From: Wenzhouxiangellaceae bacterium
GTDB taxonomy: Bacteria; Pseudomonadota; Gammaproteobacteria; Xanthomonadales; Wenzhouxiangellaceae
DNA length: 64,000 nt
NCBI GenBank assembly: GCA_007695005.1
Contig: REEQ01000051.1
Coordinates: forward strand, 1 to 64,000
Direction: 5' to 3'
Below, in pieces: positions 8,559 to 17,044 of the stretch. Made by a program: the position numbers and the translations under genes. The notes beneath the pieces are model-generated. The model saw nothing but the letters and a program-made list of their open reading frames with translations. It searched no databases and had not been told where the DNA came from. The first letter of the stretch is position 1; the number at the start of each line of letters is the position of its first letter.

Positions 8559-11500
8559 ATGAAACATTTCATTAGTTGCAGGACTCCGGTCACATTTGGC
8601 GCCCTGCTAATCGTGGCCTTGTTGCTTTCCAGCCAGGTCCTGGCGCAATCAGTCATCAGTGTGGGAACCGGGTCTGGCGATCCGGGCGATTCCGTCCTCA
8701 TCCCGATCGAGTTTTCCAATGATGGTGATGTAGCTGCCTTCAATTTCGATATTGTCTACGATCCATTCGCTTTTCCCTCGGTTGACTTCGAGTCGGACTG
8801 CGATGGCAATTTATTAAGCATCGGCACGGTGGTCTGCACCAACCCGAGCTTTGGTGTGATCAGGGTCATTGTCTATACCTTCCCTGGCCTGGGAGAAGTC
8901 GCTAGCGGGCAAATCGGCACCATCGAGTTCTTCTCAGACCCGACCGCCAGCGGTTCCTATCCCCTGCTGGTCGTCCTCTTCCCGGAATTTCTTTCGATCA
9001 GCGACAACTCTGGTGGGCCAGCGCCAGCCATTCTGATTGACGGCGAAATCATTCTCGGATCGGGTCTTGGCGTGCTTGATGTACAGCCGCCGGAAATCAA
9101 TTTCGGTTCCGTGCTGCAAGGGTCAGGGCCATTGACTGGCCTGGTCACGATCACCAACAACCTCTCCTCTGACGACTTCCTTGATATCGACGACTACTTC
9201 ATCAGCGGTGCTTTGGCCTTTTCGATTGGATCGGAAACGACTTGCCCGCTGCCGCCGTTTTCGCTGGCAGTCGGCGACAGCTGTGAGGTGGAGGTCATTT
9301 TCGACCCCGCAGATATTGGTCTTCAGCTGGCCCAGTTGATTGTAGAAGCGCCAACGGCCGACATCCTGAATGATCGGACCGACCTGATCGCCGATGTTTT
9401 CGACGACGACGCCGAACTGGCAGCCATTCCGGGCGCGCTGAATTTCGGCAACCTGATTGCCGGCAGCCAGAGTGCCTGTCAGACCTTGAGCGTTGAAAAT
9501 ATGGGTGTTTTCGGGACGCTGAATATCACCAACATCACTTTCGGCGGTTCTCCGTTCTTCCTCCAGAACAACAGCTGCATTGACGCCGTGCTGGAACCTG
9601 AGGATGCCTGCTCGATCGACGTCTGTTTCATTCCCGGCGCCAACCAGGTCGGTGCATTCAACGACACCCTGAACATATTCAGCAGCGCCAACTCAATTGC
9701 CGTCCCCCTGGCTGGCACCGGTGACCAGCCTCCGAGCAGTCCGTTCCTGCAGGTCAGTCCTGCCCTGCTGGACTTCGGCACGGTGGCGGTTGATGGCGCG
9801 CCAGTCTGCCTTGACCTGGTCGCCAGCAATCTCGGCGTCGAGGGCAACCTCACCGGCATCAGCGTGACAGTTCCCGGCGGCGAACCGTTTTCTGTCGGTG
9901 CCGACGGCTGTACAGGCACCAGCCTGGCACCGTCCGGCAGTTGCACCATTTCCGTGTGCTTCTCGTCAGCCAGCGCCGGCGTCTTCTCCGGCCAGGTGCT
10001 GCTGGACTCGGCCGTCAACAGTGGCGACGCGATTCTCCAGGGTCAGGCTGAGGAAGCGCGCCCACTCGGCGAGCTGACCATCGCGCCGGCAAACCTCGAC
10101 TTCGGCACACGCCTGGTTGGCACACCACCCTTGCTTGCCACCTTTGGGGTCAGCAATGTCGGCCCGGAGAATGCGCTGGACGTAATCCTGGATAGCTTCG
10201 AGCTTCAGGGAGACTCCGCCTTTACCCGGCTTGGCGGAAGCTGCCAGAGCGGGCAAGTGCTGTCCGTCAACGCCAGCCCCTGTACCGTTATCGTGGCCTT
10301 TGCACCCGGATCTGCGGCTGAATTCACCGCACTGCTCGACGTGCAGGGCGGTATGGGTGAGTCAGCGCGGGCCAACATGATCGGGCGTGGACAGATCATC
10401 GAGGCCGGGCCGCTGGACGACCTGATCGTTTTTCGTGGTGAGCGCTTCCTGGACTCGGTTGGTCAAGCCATGGACTTCGTGCGTGGTTTCATTGCGCCGG
10501 GTCGAACCGAACTGATGCTTGGCGCACCGGGGCTTGCGGACAATGAGGGCGCGGTCTGGGTGATTTCCGACATCTTGCTCGGTCAGGGTGCATTTCTGGA
10601 TGTGCCGCCCCTGCTCAGCGATATTGCTGCCGCTGATGGCCGCGCCGGAGTCCGGATCACGCCGGAATCCGGGCAGCTCAATGACTGCCACTTCGGCACA
10701 CAGGGCTTCGGCTACGGTGTGGTCGGCCTCGCCGGCCGTCGCCACAGCGGCAGCGGCCCGCTGACTGCCATCAGTGCGCCGGGCTGGGGCGGCCCACAGC
10801 GCGGACGGGGTGTCGTCTACCTGTTGCAGGGTCCGCCCCCGGCTGACCAGGGCAGCGTTTCCGTGTCGGCCTGGCTGGATCAGGCAGAACCTGAGGAACG
10901 CGATGGTGTGCGCCTCATCCGTGGTTTGATGGAGGGGCCGTGCATTGGCTCGGGCCTGCGCGCGTTGGGCAACATCGATGGCAGCGGCGAGTCTGCCCTG
11001 GCCATCCAGGAGCTGCCAGGCAGCCTGGAAGGAACGGCAGCCGGCCAGCTCACCTACGTGGTTCATCAACCCGGACGCCTGATCGGTTCTGCGGATGTCA
11101 ACCTGGCCCAGAGCCAGCCCGGCATCAGCCGCATCTTCGTACCCTTCAACGAGGGCATGTACTTCCCGGTCATGAGCACTGTGGCCGCCTTGGGCGATTT
11201 CAACGGCAACGGATTCGACGACATCGCCGTCACTGCACCCAATGCGCGCTTCTACAGTGTGGAAACCGACAGCTGGCATGCCGGCGCGGCCTTTGTGATT
11301 TTTGGCAGGGAAGGCGGACTGCCGACTGACATTAGCGTCAACACGCAAATTTCCGCAGCCACGCTGGGTGAGCAGGCTCTGGTCATTTTCGGGCCAAGGA
11401 TTGTCGAATCCGAGCTTGGCGGCACAATTGGAGCCGACTTCCTGCGCTTCGGCGCGTCGGTGGACGGTGCCGGTGACTTCAACGGCAACGGTTTTGCCGA

Positions 11501-12452
11501 CCTTCTGATCGGCCTGGGCGCAACGGAAAACCTGCCGGGCTCTGCCGTGGTGATCTTCGGCGGTGACATTCAAGGCCCGCTGTTCGTGGACGAGCTGCCG
11601 GCACAGCAACGCTTGTTCCTGAGCTCCATCGACTCCGGCGATCGCTATTTTGGCGAGAGCGTGCGCGGAATTGGCGACTTCAGCGGCAATGGCTTTGACG
11701 ACATCCTCATCGGCGCGCCCTGGTCCAGCGTGATTGGCACCGATGGCGTAAGCGCAAATGAGGCCGGGCGGGTCTATCTGGTCCAGGGTGGCAGTTATCT
11801 TGCCGAACAGGATGCGAACGAACCAGGCGACTCGGCTGATGAAGTCGACAATCGAGTGCGGGTGCTGTCGCTGGGCGAACGGCTGCCAGCTGCGGCTTTG
11901 ACTGGCAGCCGCTTCGGCCAGGTCATGGTCGCGGCCAGGGATGATGTAACCGGCAACGGCGTCAGTGATCTGGCTATCAGCGCATGGCGCGGTCTGGCTG
12001 CTGATAATCAGACAGGCGGCGGCTGGGCTGTGGTCGTGCCCGGCATCGCAGAGCCCTCCAGCCTGGCCCTGACTGTCACCGACAGCCCGCCAGTGGCCCT
12101 GATTCCTGGACGGCCCTTGGTCCTGCGGGTGGACAACACCGGCCCGGCACAGGTCAACAACCTGGTCCTGAGCCTGGTGGTGGATGACGCCGAACTGCCG
12201 ATCGAGGCCGCGCTGACCATGCTTCAGGGCTGCGCCATCGACAGCGGTGAAGTTGGCTGTCCGCCGGACACGCAGCCGATCTGGCAATGCGAGTTGGGTT
12301 CGGGCAGCGCAGTCTGCAGACTGCCCGCGCTGGCTCTGGAAGATTCCATCAGCCTGCTGCTGGTGATTGCTGACGGCGCACCGGGCAGCTTGAGCATCTT
12401 GCTGGATGCCGCCAACGCGAGCAGCATCGAACTGACCACCTCGGTTGACTAA
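8559..12452 (+). CDS. Giant secreted protein: N-terminal cohesin-like domain, four ASH domains, FG-GAP beta-propeller
   Basis: 1297 residues from the ATG at 8559 (GAGGAG 9 bases upstream; a GTG lies one codon before). Signal peptide 1-30. Residues 31-167 look like a cohesin fold: G-x-G-x-GDxVxIPIEF, an FNFDIVYDP segment, and a late GEIILG strand. Four ASH/choice-of-anchor D domains start near 174, 287, 395 and 506 (each with N/L-x-FG and Cys pairs). From about 620 to 1165 come integrin-alpha-like FG-GAP blades, with calcium loops DFNGNGFDD (about 880), DFNGNGFAD (about 972), DFSGNGFDD (about 1040) and a weaker DVTGNGVSD (about 1130). The last 130 residues are a beta domain with Cys pairs. It is probably surface-exposed or released and could act as a scaffold for the dockerin protein encoded just upstream. 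Confidence 0.85.
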   Translation: MKHFISCRTPVTFGALLIVALLLSSQVLAQSVISVGTGSGDPGDSVLIPIEFSNDGDVAAFNFDIVYDPFAFPSVDFESDCDGNLLSIGTVVCTNPSFGVIRVIVYTFPGLGEVASGQIGTIEFFSDPTASGSYPLLVVLFPEFLSISDNSGGPAPAILIDGEIILGSGLGVLDVQPPEINFGSVLQGSGPLTGLVTITNNLSSDDFLDIDDYFISGALAFSIGSETTCPLPPFSLAVGDSCEVEVIFDPADIGLQLAQLIVEAPTADILNDRTDLIADVFDDDAELAAIPGALNFGNLIAGSQSACQTLSVENMGVFGTLNITNITFGGSPFFLQNNSCIDAVLEPEDACSIDVCFIPGANQVGAFNDTLNIFSSANSIAVPLAGTGDQPPSSPFLQVSPALLDFGTVAVDGAPVCLDLVASNLGVEGNLTGISVTVPGGEPFSVGADGCTGTSLAPSGSCTISVCFSSASAGVFSGQVLLDSAVNSGDAILQGQAEEARPLGELTIAPANLDFGTRLVGTPPLLATFGVSNVGPENALDVILDSFELQGDSAFTRLGGSCQSGQVLSVNASPCTVIVAFAPGSAAEFTALLDVQGGMGESARANMIGRGQIIEAGPLDDLIVFRGERFLDSVGQAMDFVRGFIAPGRTELMLGAPGLADNEGAVWVISDILLGQGAFLDVPPLLSDIAAADGRAGVRITPESGQLNDCHFGTQGFGYGVVGLAGRRHSGSGPLTAISAPGWGGPQRGRGVVYLLQGPPPADQGSVSVSAWLDQAEPEERDGVRLIRGLMEGPCIGSGLRALGNIDGSGESALAIQELPGSLEGTAAGQLTYVVHQPGRLIGSADVNLAQSQPGISRIFVPFNEGMYFPVMSTVAALGDFNGNGFDDIAVTAPNARFYSVETDSWHAGAAFVIFGREGGLPTDISVNTQISAATLGEQALVIFGPRIVESELGGTIGADFLRFGASVDGAGDFNGNGFADLLIGLGATENLPGSAVVIFGGDIQGPLFVDELPAQQRLFLSSIDSGDRYFGESVRGIGDFSGNGFDDILIGAPWSSVIGTDGVSANEAGRVYLVQGGSYLAEQDANEPGDSADEVDNRVRVLSLGERLPAAALTGSRFGQVMVAARDDVTGNGVSDLAISAWRGLAADNQTGGGWAVVVPGIAEPSSLALTVTDSPPVALIPGRPLVLRVDNTGPAQVNNLVLSLVVDDAELPIEAALTMLQGCAIDSGEVGCPPDTQPIWQCELGSGSAVCRLPALALEDSISLLLVIADGAPGSLSILLDAANASSIELTTSVD

Positions 12453-12457
12453 GGTGC

Positions 12458-12483
12458 TCGGGCCTGCCCCCGGGCAGGCCCGA
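12458..12483. terminator. Bidirectional hairpin between convergent genes
   Basis: A 12-base arm TCGGGCCTGCCC is exactly complementary to 12472-12483, with only two bases between the arms (in practice an 11-bp stem and a 4-base loop). It lies 6 bases after the stop of the plus-strand giant gene and before the convergent minus-strand antiporter. There is no long T-run, so termination by this stem alone is plausible but not certain. Confidence 0.55.
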
Positions 12484-12591
12484 ATTCCAAATCATCAGTC
12501 ATCACCCAATGGCCTGCCACGATGCAGCCTTGCTGACCGGGAACCGAAAGGACAGGGGACATCAAGGCTGGTTCGTCCCCTTTCAATCCGG

Positions 12592-14025
12592 TCAATTCTC
12601 GATCCGCAGGATGCGGAAGTCGAAGACTGCATAGAGGATGCCCAGCAGGGGTACCAGCAGCAGGAAGAAGGCAAACGGCGCGTAGGCCAGCGGACTCACA
12701 CCCAGCACTCCGAACATGTAGACTCCGCAAGTGTTCCAGGGAATCAGCGGTGAAGTAATGGTTCCGCCGCCTTCCAGGCTGCGCGACAGCACGCGCGCGT
12801 CCAGGCCGCGCTCGCGGTACTCGGCGCGGAACATCCGGCCCGGCAGAACAATGGCCATGTACTGATCCGCGGTCAGCAGGTTGGTGCCGAAGGCGGTAAA
12901 TATCGTGGTCGTGACCAGTGAAGCCGTGGACCGGACCATACCGATGACACCGCGCAGCAGCTTCTGCAGCAGGCCGGTGCATTCGACCACAGCCCCGAAT
13001 GTCATCGCGCAGATCACCAGCCAGACGGTGTTGAGCATGCTCGACATGCCGCCGCCGCTGAGCAATCGGTCCAGGTCCTCATTGCCGCTCTCCACTGATG
13101 TGCCGTCGGCCAGCGCCATCCAGGCAGCCTGCAAGGCCTGCAGCACACCCTCGCCGCCAGCCAGCTCGGCAACCCGTTCAGGTTGGAACAGGATCGCCCA
13201 CAACCCGCCCAGCAGTGCACCTATGAAAATGCTCGGCAGCGCCGGCTGTCCGGCGACGGCCAGGCCAAACAGCACCAGCAGGGGAATCAGCATGAACACG
13301 TTGATGGTAAACAGCGACTGCAGCTGTTCCTGCATCTGCAGCAGCCCGGCTGCATCCTCGGCACCACCACCGCGCAGGCCGATGAAGGCATACAGCACAA
13401 GGGCGATGATCAGCGCCGGCACGCCGACCCAGGTCATGTAGCGGATGTGGGCGAACAGCTCGGTCCCACTGACCGCCGGAGCCAGGTTGGTGGTGTCCGA
13501 CAGGGGCGACATCTTGTCACCAAAATAAGCGCCGGACAGGACGGCACCAGCGGTGATGGCCACCGACATTTCCAGACCGACCGCGACGCCGATCAGGGCC
13601 ACACCGATGGTTGCCGCCGTGGTCCAGGAACTGCCGATGGCCAGCGCGATGATGGCGCAGATCAGGCAGCTGGCGGCATAGAAAACGGTTGGATTGAGCA
13701 GTTCCAGTCCATAGTAGATCATGGTCGGCACAATACCGGCCAGCAACCAGGTGCCGATCAGCGCTCCGACCATCAAAATGATCAGAATCGCGACCAGGGC
13801 GACGGATATTCCGCGCACGATGCCATCCTGAATGTTGCTCCAGGAATAGCCGTTGTAGAGGCCGATGATGGTTGCAATCGCCGCAGCAATCAGCAGCGCG
13901 ATCTGGTTTGGCCCGTAGGACGAGTCATCGCCGAACAGCCACACCGAGCTGGCCAGCATCAGCATCAGCGCCAGCAGCGGCAGGGCCGCTTGCAGGTAGG
14001 AAGGAGACCTGGGTGTTTCACTCAT
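12592..14025 (-). CDS. nhaC: NhaC-type Na+/H+ antiporter
   Basis: 477 residues with about 11-12 hydrophobic helices. It matches the NhaC family: SSWTTAATIGVALIG, GAVLSGAYFGDKMSPLSDTT (the conserved NhaC signature) and a C-terminal IPWNTCGVYM. It exchanges Na+ for H+ across the inner membrane for pH and sodium homeostasis. The start at 14025 is chosen because GAGGGA sits 9 bases upstream; the ATG at 14034 directly abuts that site, and the longer frame to 14223 lacks any hydrophobic match. It is monocistronic, divergent from the DUF349 gene across 269 bases in which no other gene is visible. Confidence 0.92.
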   Translation of the reverse strand: MSETPRSPSYLQAALPLLALMLMLASSVWLFGDDSSYGPNQIALLIAAAIATIIGLYNGYSWSNIQDGIVRGISVALVAILIILMVGALIGTWLLAGIVPTMIYYGLELLNPTVFYAASCLICAIIALAIGSSWTTAATIGVALIGVAVGLEMSVAITAGAVLSGAYFGDKMSPLSDTTNLAPAVSGTELFAHIRYMTWVGVPALIIALVLYAFIGLRGGGAEDAAGLLQMQEQLQSLFTINVFMLIPLLVLFGLAVAGQPALPSIFIGALLGGLWAILFQPERVAELAGGEGVLQALQAAWMALADGTSVESGNEDLDRLLSGGGMSSMLNTVWLVICAMTFGAVVECTGLLQKLLRGVIGMVRSTASLVTTTIFTAFGTNLLTADQYMAIVLPGRMFRAEYRERGLDARVLSRSLEGGGTITSPLIPWNTCGVYMFGVLGVSPLAYAPFAFFLLLVPLLGILYAVFDFRILRIEN

Positions 14026-14294
14026 GCCGAGCATTCCCTCTTGTTCTTGTTGGCAATCCGGAAGCCACCAGAACGGGGACCCCGGCCAGCGCTCATGGTA
14101 CAACACAAGCCCGGCCACGCTCCTCTCCGCAATGGTCGCGCTCAGTGGTACCCGCCTGGATCGTGGTGCTGGCGTCATGCCCGGTCCGAATTCGACCCCG
14201 CCTGCTGGAATTCCGCTTGCCAAGGCTAGCCGAGGGCGCCTCGGGCTTGTAACCTATGGTGTTGGCTACCTTGGCAATGTGACCCGGCAATTCC

Positions 14295-16973
14295 ATGAAC
14301 CTGAAATCCCGTTTTTTCAAGAAGCCCTGGCAAAGCAAGGATGCATCAACCCGGGCCGAGGCTGTGCGTGACGGGCATGAGCCTGAGCTGAAAGCCGAAT
14401 TGCCGCGTCTGGCCCAGCATGACGAGTCAGCGGCCGTTCGTCTGGCGGCACTGAAGCGGATCAACAGCGAGCCGTTTTGGCTGGATGCGCGTCTGCGCGA
14501 GCAAGACCCGGCGATCCTTGCCGCCGCTGATGCATTTCTTGGCCGCGAGGTCGGGCGCGCCAGTAATGAGACCCTGCGCGAGAGCCGCTTGCAGTGGCTG
14601 GCGCGAATCAACCAGAGCGATGTGATTCGCCGACTGGCGCGCGAGGCGGCCGATCCGGCCCTGCGCCGCGCCGCGCTGGCGCGTGTCGATGCCCAGGGTT
14701 TTCTGGGCGACTGCTATGGCAGCGAAAGCGATGATGAGCTGGCGGCCGAAATTCTCACTAGAATCGATCAGCCATCAACCCTGGAGCGCTTGTCCGAACA
14801 GCTTCGCAAGCAGCGCAAGAAGCGAGCTCAGGCAGCGGCTGCCCGCTTGCGCGCCATTCGCGTCGAAGCCGGTGAGCTTGAAGCGGATCAGTCCGAGGCC
14901 AGCGCCCTGGTCTCAAGCATGGAGCGTCTGGCCCGCGGCGAGGTCGAGACCGATCGAACCGCTCGCCTGGCTGCATTGCAGGCCGAGTGGGCTGCCCTGT
15001 CCGATGTCGCCCCGGCCCTGGCCACGCGCTTCGAAGGCGCAGCGGCCATTGTTCGCGCCTCGATTGAGCGGGCCAGGGAGGACAGATCCAACGAAACCGC
15101 TCCCGCCCAGCCCGTGGTCGAGGAGGCCAGCCCGGATGCCAATCTGTCAAAGGCGGCCGAGCATATTCGCACCGTGATTCGGAAAGCTGACAAGCGGGTC
15201 GCACCAGGCGAGCTGCTTGGCGACTGGGACCGTGCCTGGAATGCCATCTCCATACCGTCCGAGCCGGACAAGGCGCTCAAGCGCGACATGTTGCCGCTGC
15301 TGCGCGAGCTTCAGGCCCAGCTTGCCCAGTCGCGCCCGGCTGAAAAGCCCCAGCAGACACAGGCGAAACCCGGCGACGAGCTCGATCCCATGCTCGACCA
15401 GATTGCAGAAACCCTCGAGAGCGGGGATATAGCGCGCTCCCATGAGCTGATTCGCAAGGCGCGCTCGCGCTTCAACGCCCTGCCCCCACGCCAGCGGCCG
15501 CGCGCCGCCGGCGGCCGGCTGCAGCGGATGGAGGGGAGACTGAAGGAAATGCGCGACTACCAGCACTGGTCGCACAACGAGCACCGTGACGAGCTGATCG
15601 CCCAGATCGAGGCCATCCCGGAGTCCGGCCAGCATCCTGACGCGATCTCGGTGCTGCTGAAACAGGCGCGCGAGGAATGGCAGCGTCTGGAGCAGCTGGA
15701 AGTGCTGCCCGGCGACCGCAAGCGTTTCGCCTCGCCCCCGGGCCAGTGGCGCCGCTTTCAGGCCGCCTGCAAGCAGGCTTTCGAGACCGCGAAGCCCTAC
15801 TTCGAAAAGCGCCAGGAAGTTCAGGCAGAGAACCACGAGCAACTCAAGCGCTTCCTCGCCATGGGCAAGGAGCTGGCTGGCAACGAGCAGGCGCAAGAAA
15901 GCCAGCTGCGTGATTTCCTCGGCAAGTCGCGACTGGCGATCCGGCGGCTCGACGACTTGCCGCCAAAGACCCGCGGCCGTGCAGCCGCACAGCTGCGCGA
16001 ACTGATGGCAGCGCTGAGCGGGCGCCTCGACGAACACCAGGCCGAGATCGAGCGGGTCAAGCGCCGCTTGATTGCAGAAGCGCGCGCCCTGGCTCACGAA
16101 AAGGACAGCAAGCTGGCTATCGACAAGGCCAAGGCTCTGCAGGCCGAGTGGCAGCGAGCCGGTCGTGGCCGACGCAAGCTCGAGCAAAAGTTGTGGCAGG
16201 AGTTCCGAGAGCCGATCGATCCGCTGTTCGAGCAGCTCAAGGGCGAACGCGAGGAGCAGAAACAGGCTGAGCGCGAAGCCCAGGCCGAGCTGAAGCAGCT
16301 GTGCGAGCAGGCCGAGGAACTGGCCCGGGTCGACGATGCCGAGCTCGAAAACGCGGCCGGCCGCCTGGCCGGACTGAGCGCTGACTGGGCCTCGCGCGAT
16401 GGCCGCAGCGGCAAGCTCAAGCAACGCTTCGAGAAAGCTGAAGCGGCAATGGAAAAACGCCTGCAGCAGCGCAAGGACAGGCAGCGCCAGGCCGATCGCG
16501 CCCGGCGCGAGGAGCTTGCCGACGCGGTTCAGTCGATTGCCGCGGCGCGCCTGGAGAACCACGAGGCAGATGCTGCCAGCCAGGTGCCAGCGGCGCTCGA
16601 TGACGACACCGGGCTGGATCAGCAGCTGTGCGAACAAGCTGCAGCCCTGGCCGATCCGGCGTTGACCTCCGACAGGCTCGCTGAACTGCTGCAACAAGGC
16701 GATGAGCAGGGCCGCCAGGTTGCGGTGGAAATGGAATTTCTGGCCGGCCTGGAAACACCGGAAGAAGAGCGCAAGCGGCGCATGGACTACCAGGTGCAGC
16801 GCCTGGCCCAGCGCATGAGCGAGCGCCATGCCCAGCCGGATCTCGGTAGCGAGTTGGACCAGCTGATGGGCCGCTGGTACCAGAGCCTGCCGCATACTCC
16901 GGAGGTGCATCGCAGCCTGGTCAAGCGCCTGGAGGCAGGCCGCAAGATCATCGAGGACATGGTCGGCCTGTAG
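14295..16973 (+). CDS. DUF349 coiled-coil protein with HEAT-like N-terminus
   Basis: 892 residues, strongly charged and helical throughout. Residues 1-170 are short helical repeats resembling HEAT/ARM-type repeats (AAVRLAALKRI, DPALRRAALARV). Long Arg/Glu/Ala coiled coils follow. DUF349 units are recognisable, the clearest near residues 590-660 with LQAEWQRAG...KLWQEFREPIDPLF. A preceding LKEMRDYQHW...RDELIAQIEAI segment matches the linker typical of this family. The function is unknown; members are cytoplasmic. It lies 71 bases upstream of dnaE on the same strand. No transmembrane segment or signal peptide is present. Confidence 0.85.
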   Translation: MNLKSRFFKKPWQSKDASTRAEAVRDGHEPELKAELPRLAQHDESAAVRLAALKRINSEPFWLDARLREQDPAILAAADAFLGREVGRASNETLRESRLQWLARINQSDVIRRLAREAADPALRRAALARVDAQGFLGDCYGSESDDELAAEILTRIDQPSTLERLSEQLRKQRKKRAQAAAARLRAIRVEAGELEADQSEASALVSSMERLARGEVETDRTARLAALQAEWAALSDVAPALATRFEGAAAIVRASIERAREDRSNETAPAQPVVEEASPDANLSKAAEHIRTVIRKADKRVAPGELLGDWDRAWNAISIPSEPDKALKRDMLPLLRELQAQLAQSRPAEKPQQTQAKPGDELDPMLDQIAETLESGDIARSHELIRKARSRFNALPPRQRPRAAGGRLQRMEGRLKEMRDYQHWSHNEHRDELIAQIEAIPESGQHPDAISVLLKQAREEWQRLEQLEVLPGDRKRFASPPGQWRRFQAACKQAFETAKPYFEKRQEVQAENHEQLKRFLAMGKELAGNEQAQESQLRDFLGKSRLAIRRLDDLPPKTRGRAAAQLRELMAALSGRLDEHQAEIERVKRRLIAEARALAHEKDSKLAIDKAKALQAEWQRAGRGRRKLEQKLWQEFREPIDPLFEQLKGEREEQKQAEREAQAELKQLCEQAEELARVDDAELENAAGRLAGLSADWASRDGRSGKLKQRFEKAEAAMEKRLQQRKDRQRQADRARREELADAVQSIAAARLENHEADAASQVPAALDDDTGLDQQLCEQAAALADPALTSDRLAELLQQGDEQGRQVAVEMEFLAGLETPEEERKRRMDYQVQRLAQRMSERHAQPDLGSELDQLMGRWYQSLPHTPEVHRSLVKRLEAGRKIIEDMVGL

Positions 16974-17031
16974 CACGACCTGGCAGGAATTTTTTGCTCG
17001 ACTCCACTCCGGCCCAGCCGGAGCGAGCGGC

Positions 17032-17037
17032 TATAAT
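17032..17037 (+). promoter_or_regulatory. -10 box TATAAT just before dnaE
   Basis: A perfect TATAAT ends 7 bases before the ATG at 17045. With normal spacing the transcript would start at about the A of the ATG, giving a leaderless or almost leaderless mRNA. No Shine-Dalgarno is present before this ATG, and no good -35 box is seen 16-18 bases upstream. Confidence 0.45.
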
Positions 17038-17044
17038 TTCATCC

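Noticed and set aside
10362..12287. 641-codon minus-strand open frame opposite the FG-GAP region
   Set aside because: Shadow of the regular D-x-N-G-N-G repeats on the plus strand; rich in His, Gln and Arg with no hydrophobic core.
15147..16976. 609-codon minus-strand open frame opposite the DUF349 gene
   Set aside because: Leu/Gln/Ala-rich reading produced by the repetitive Arg/Glu/Gln codons of the coiled coil.
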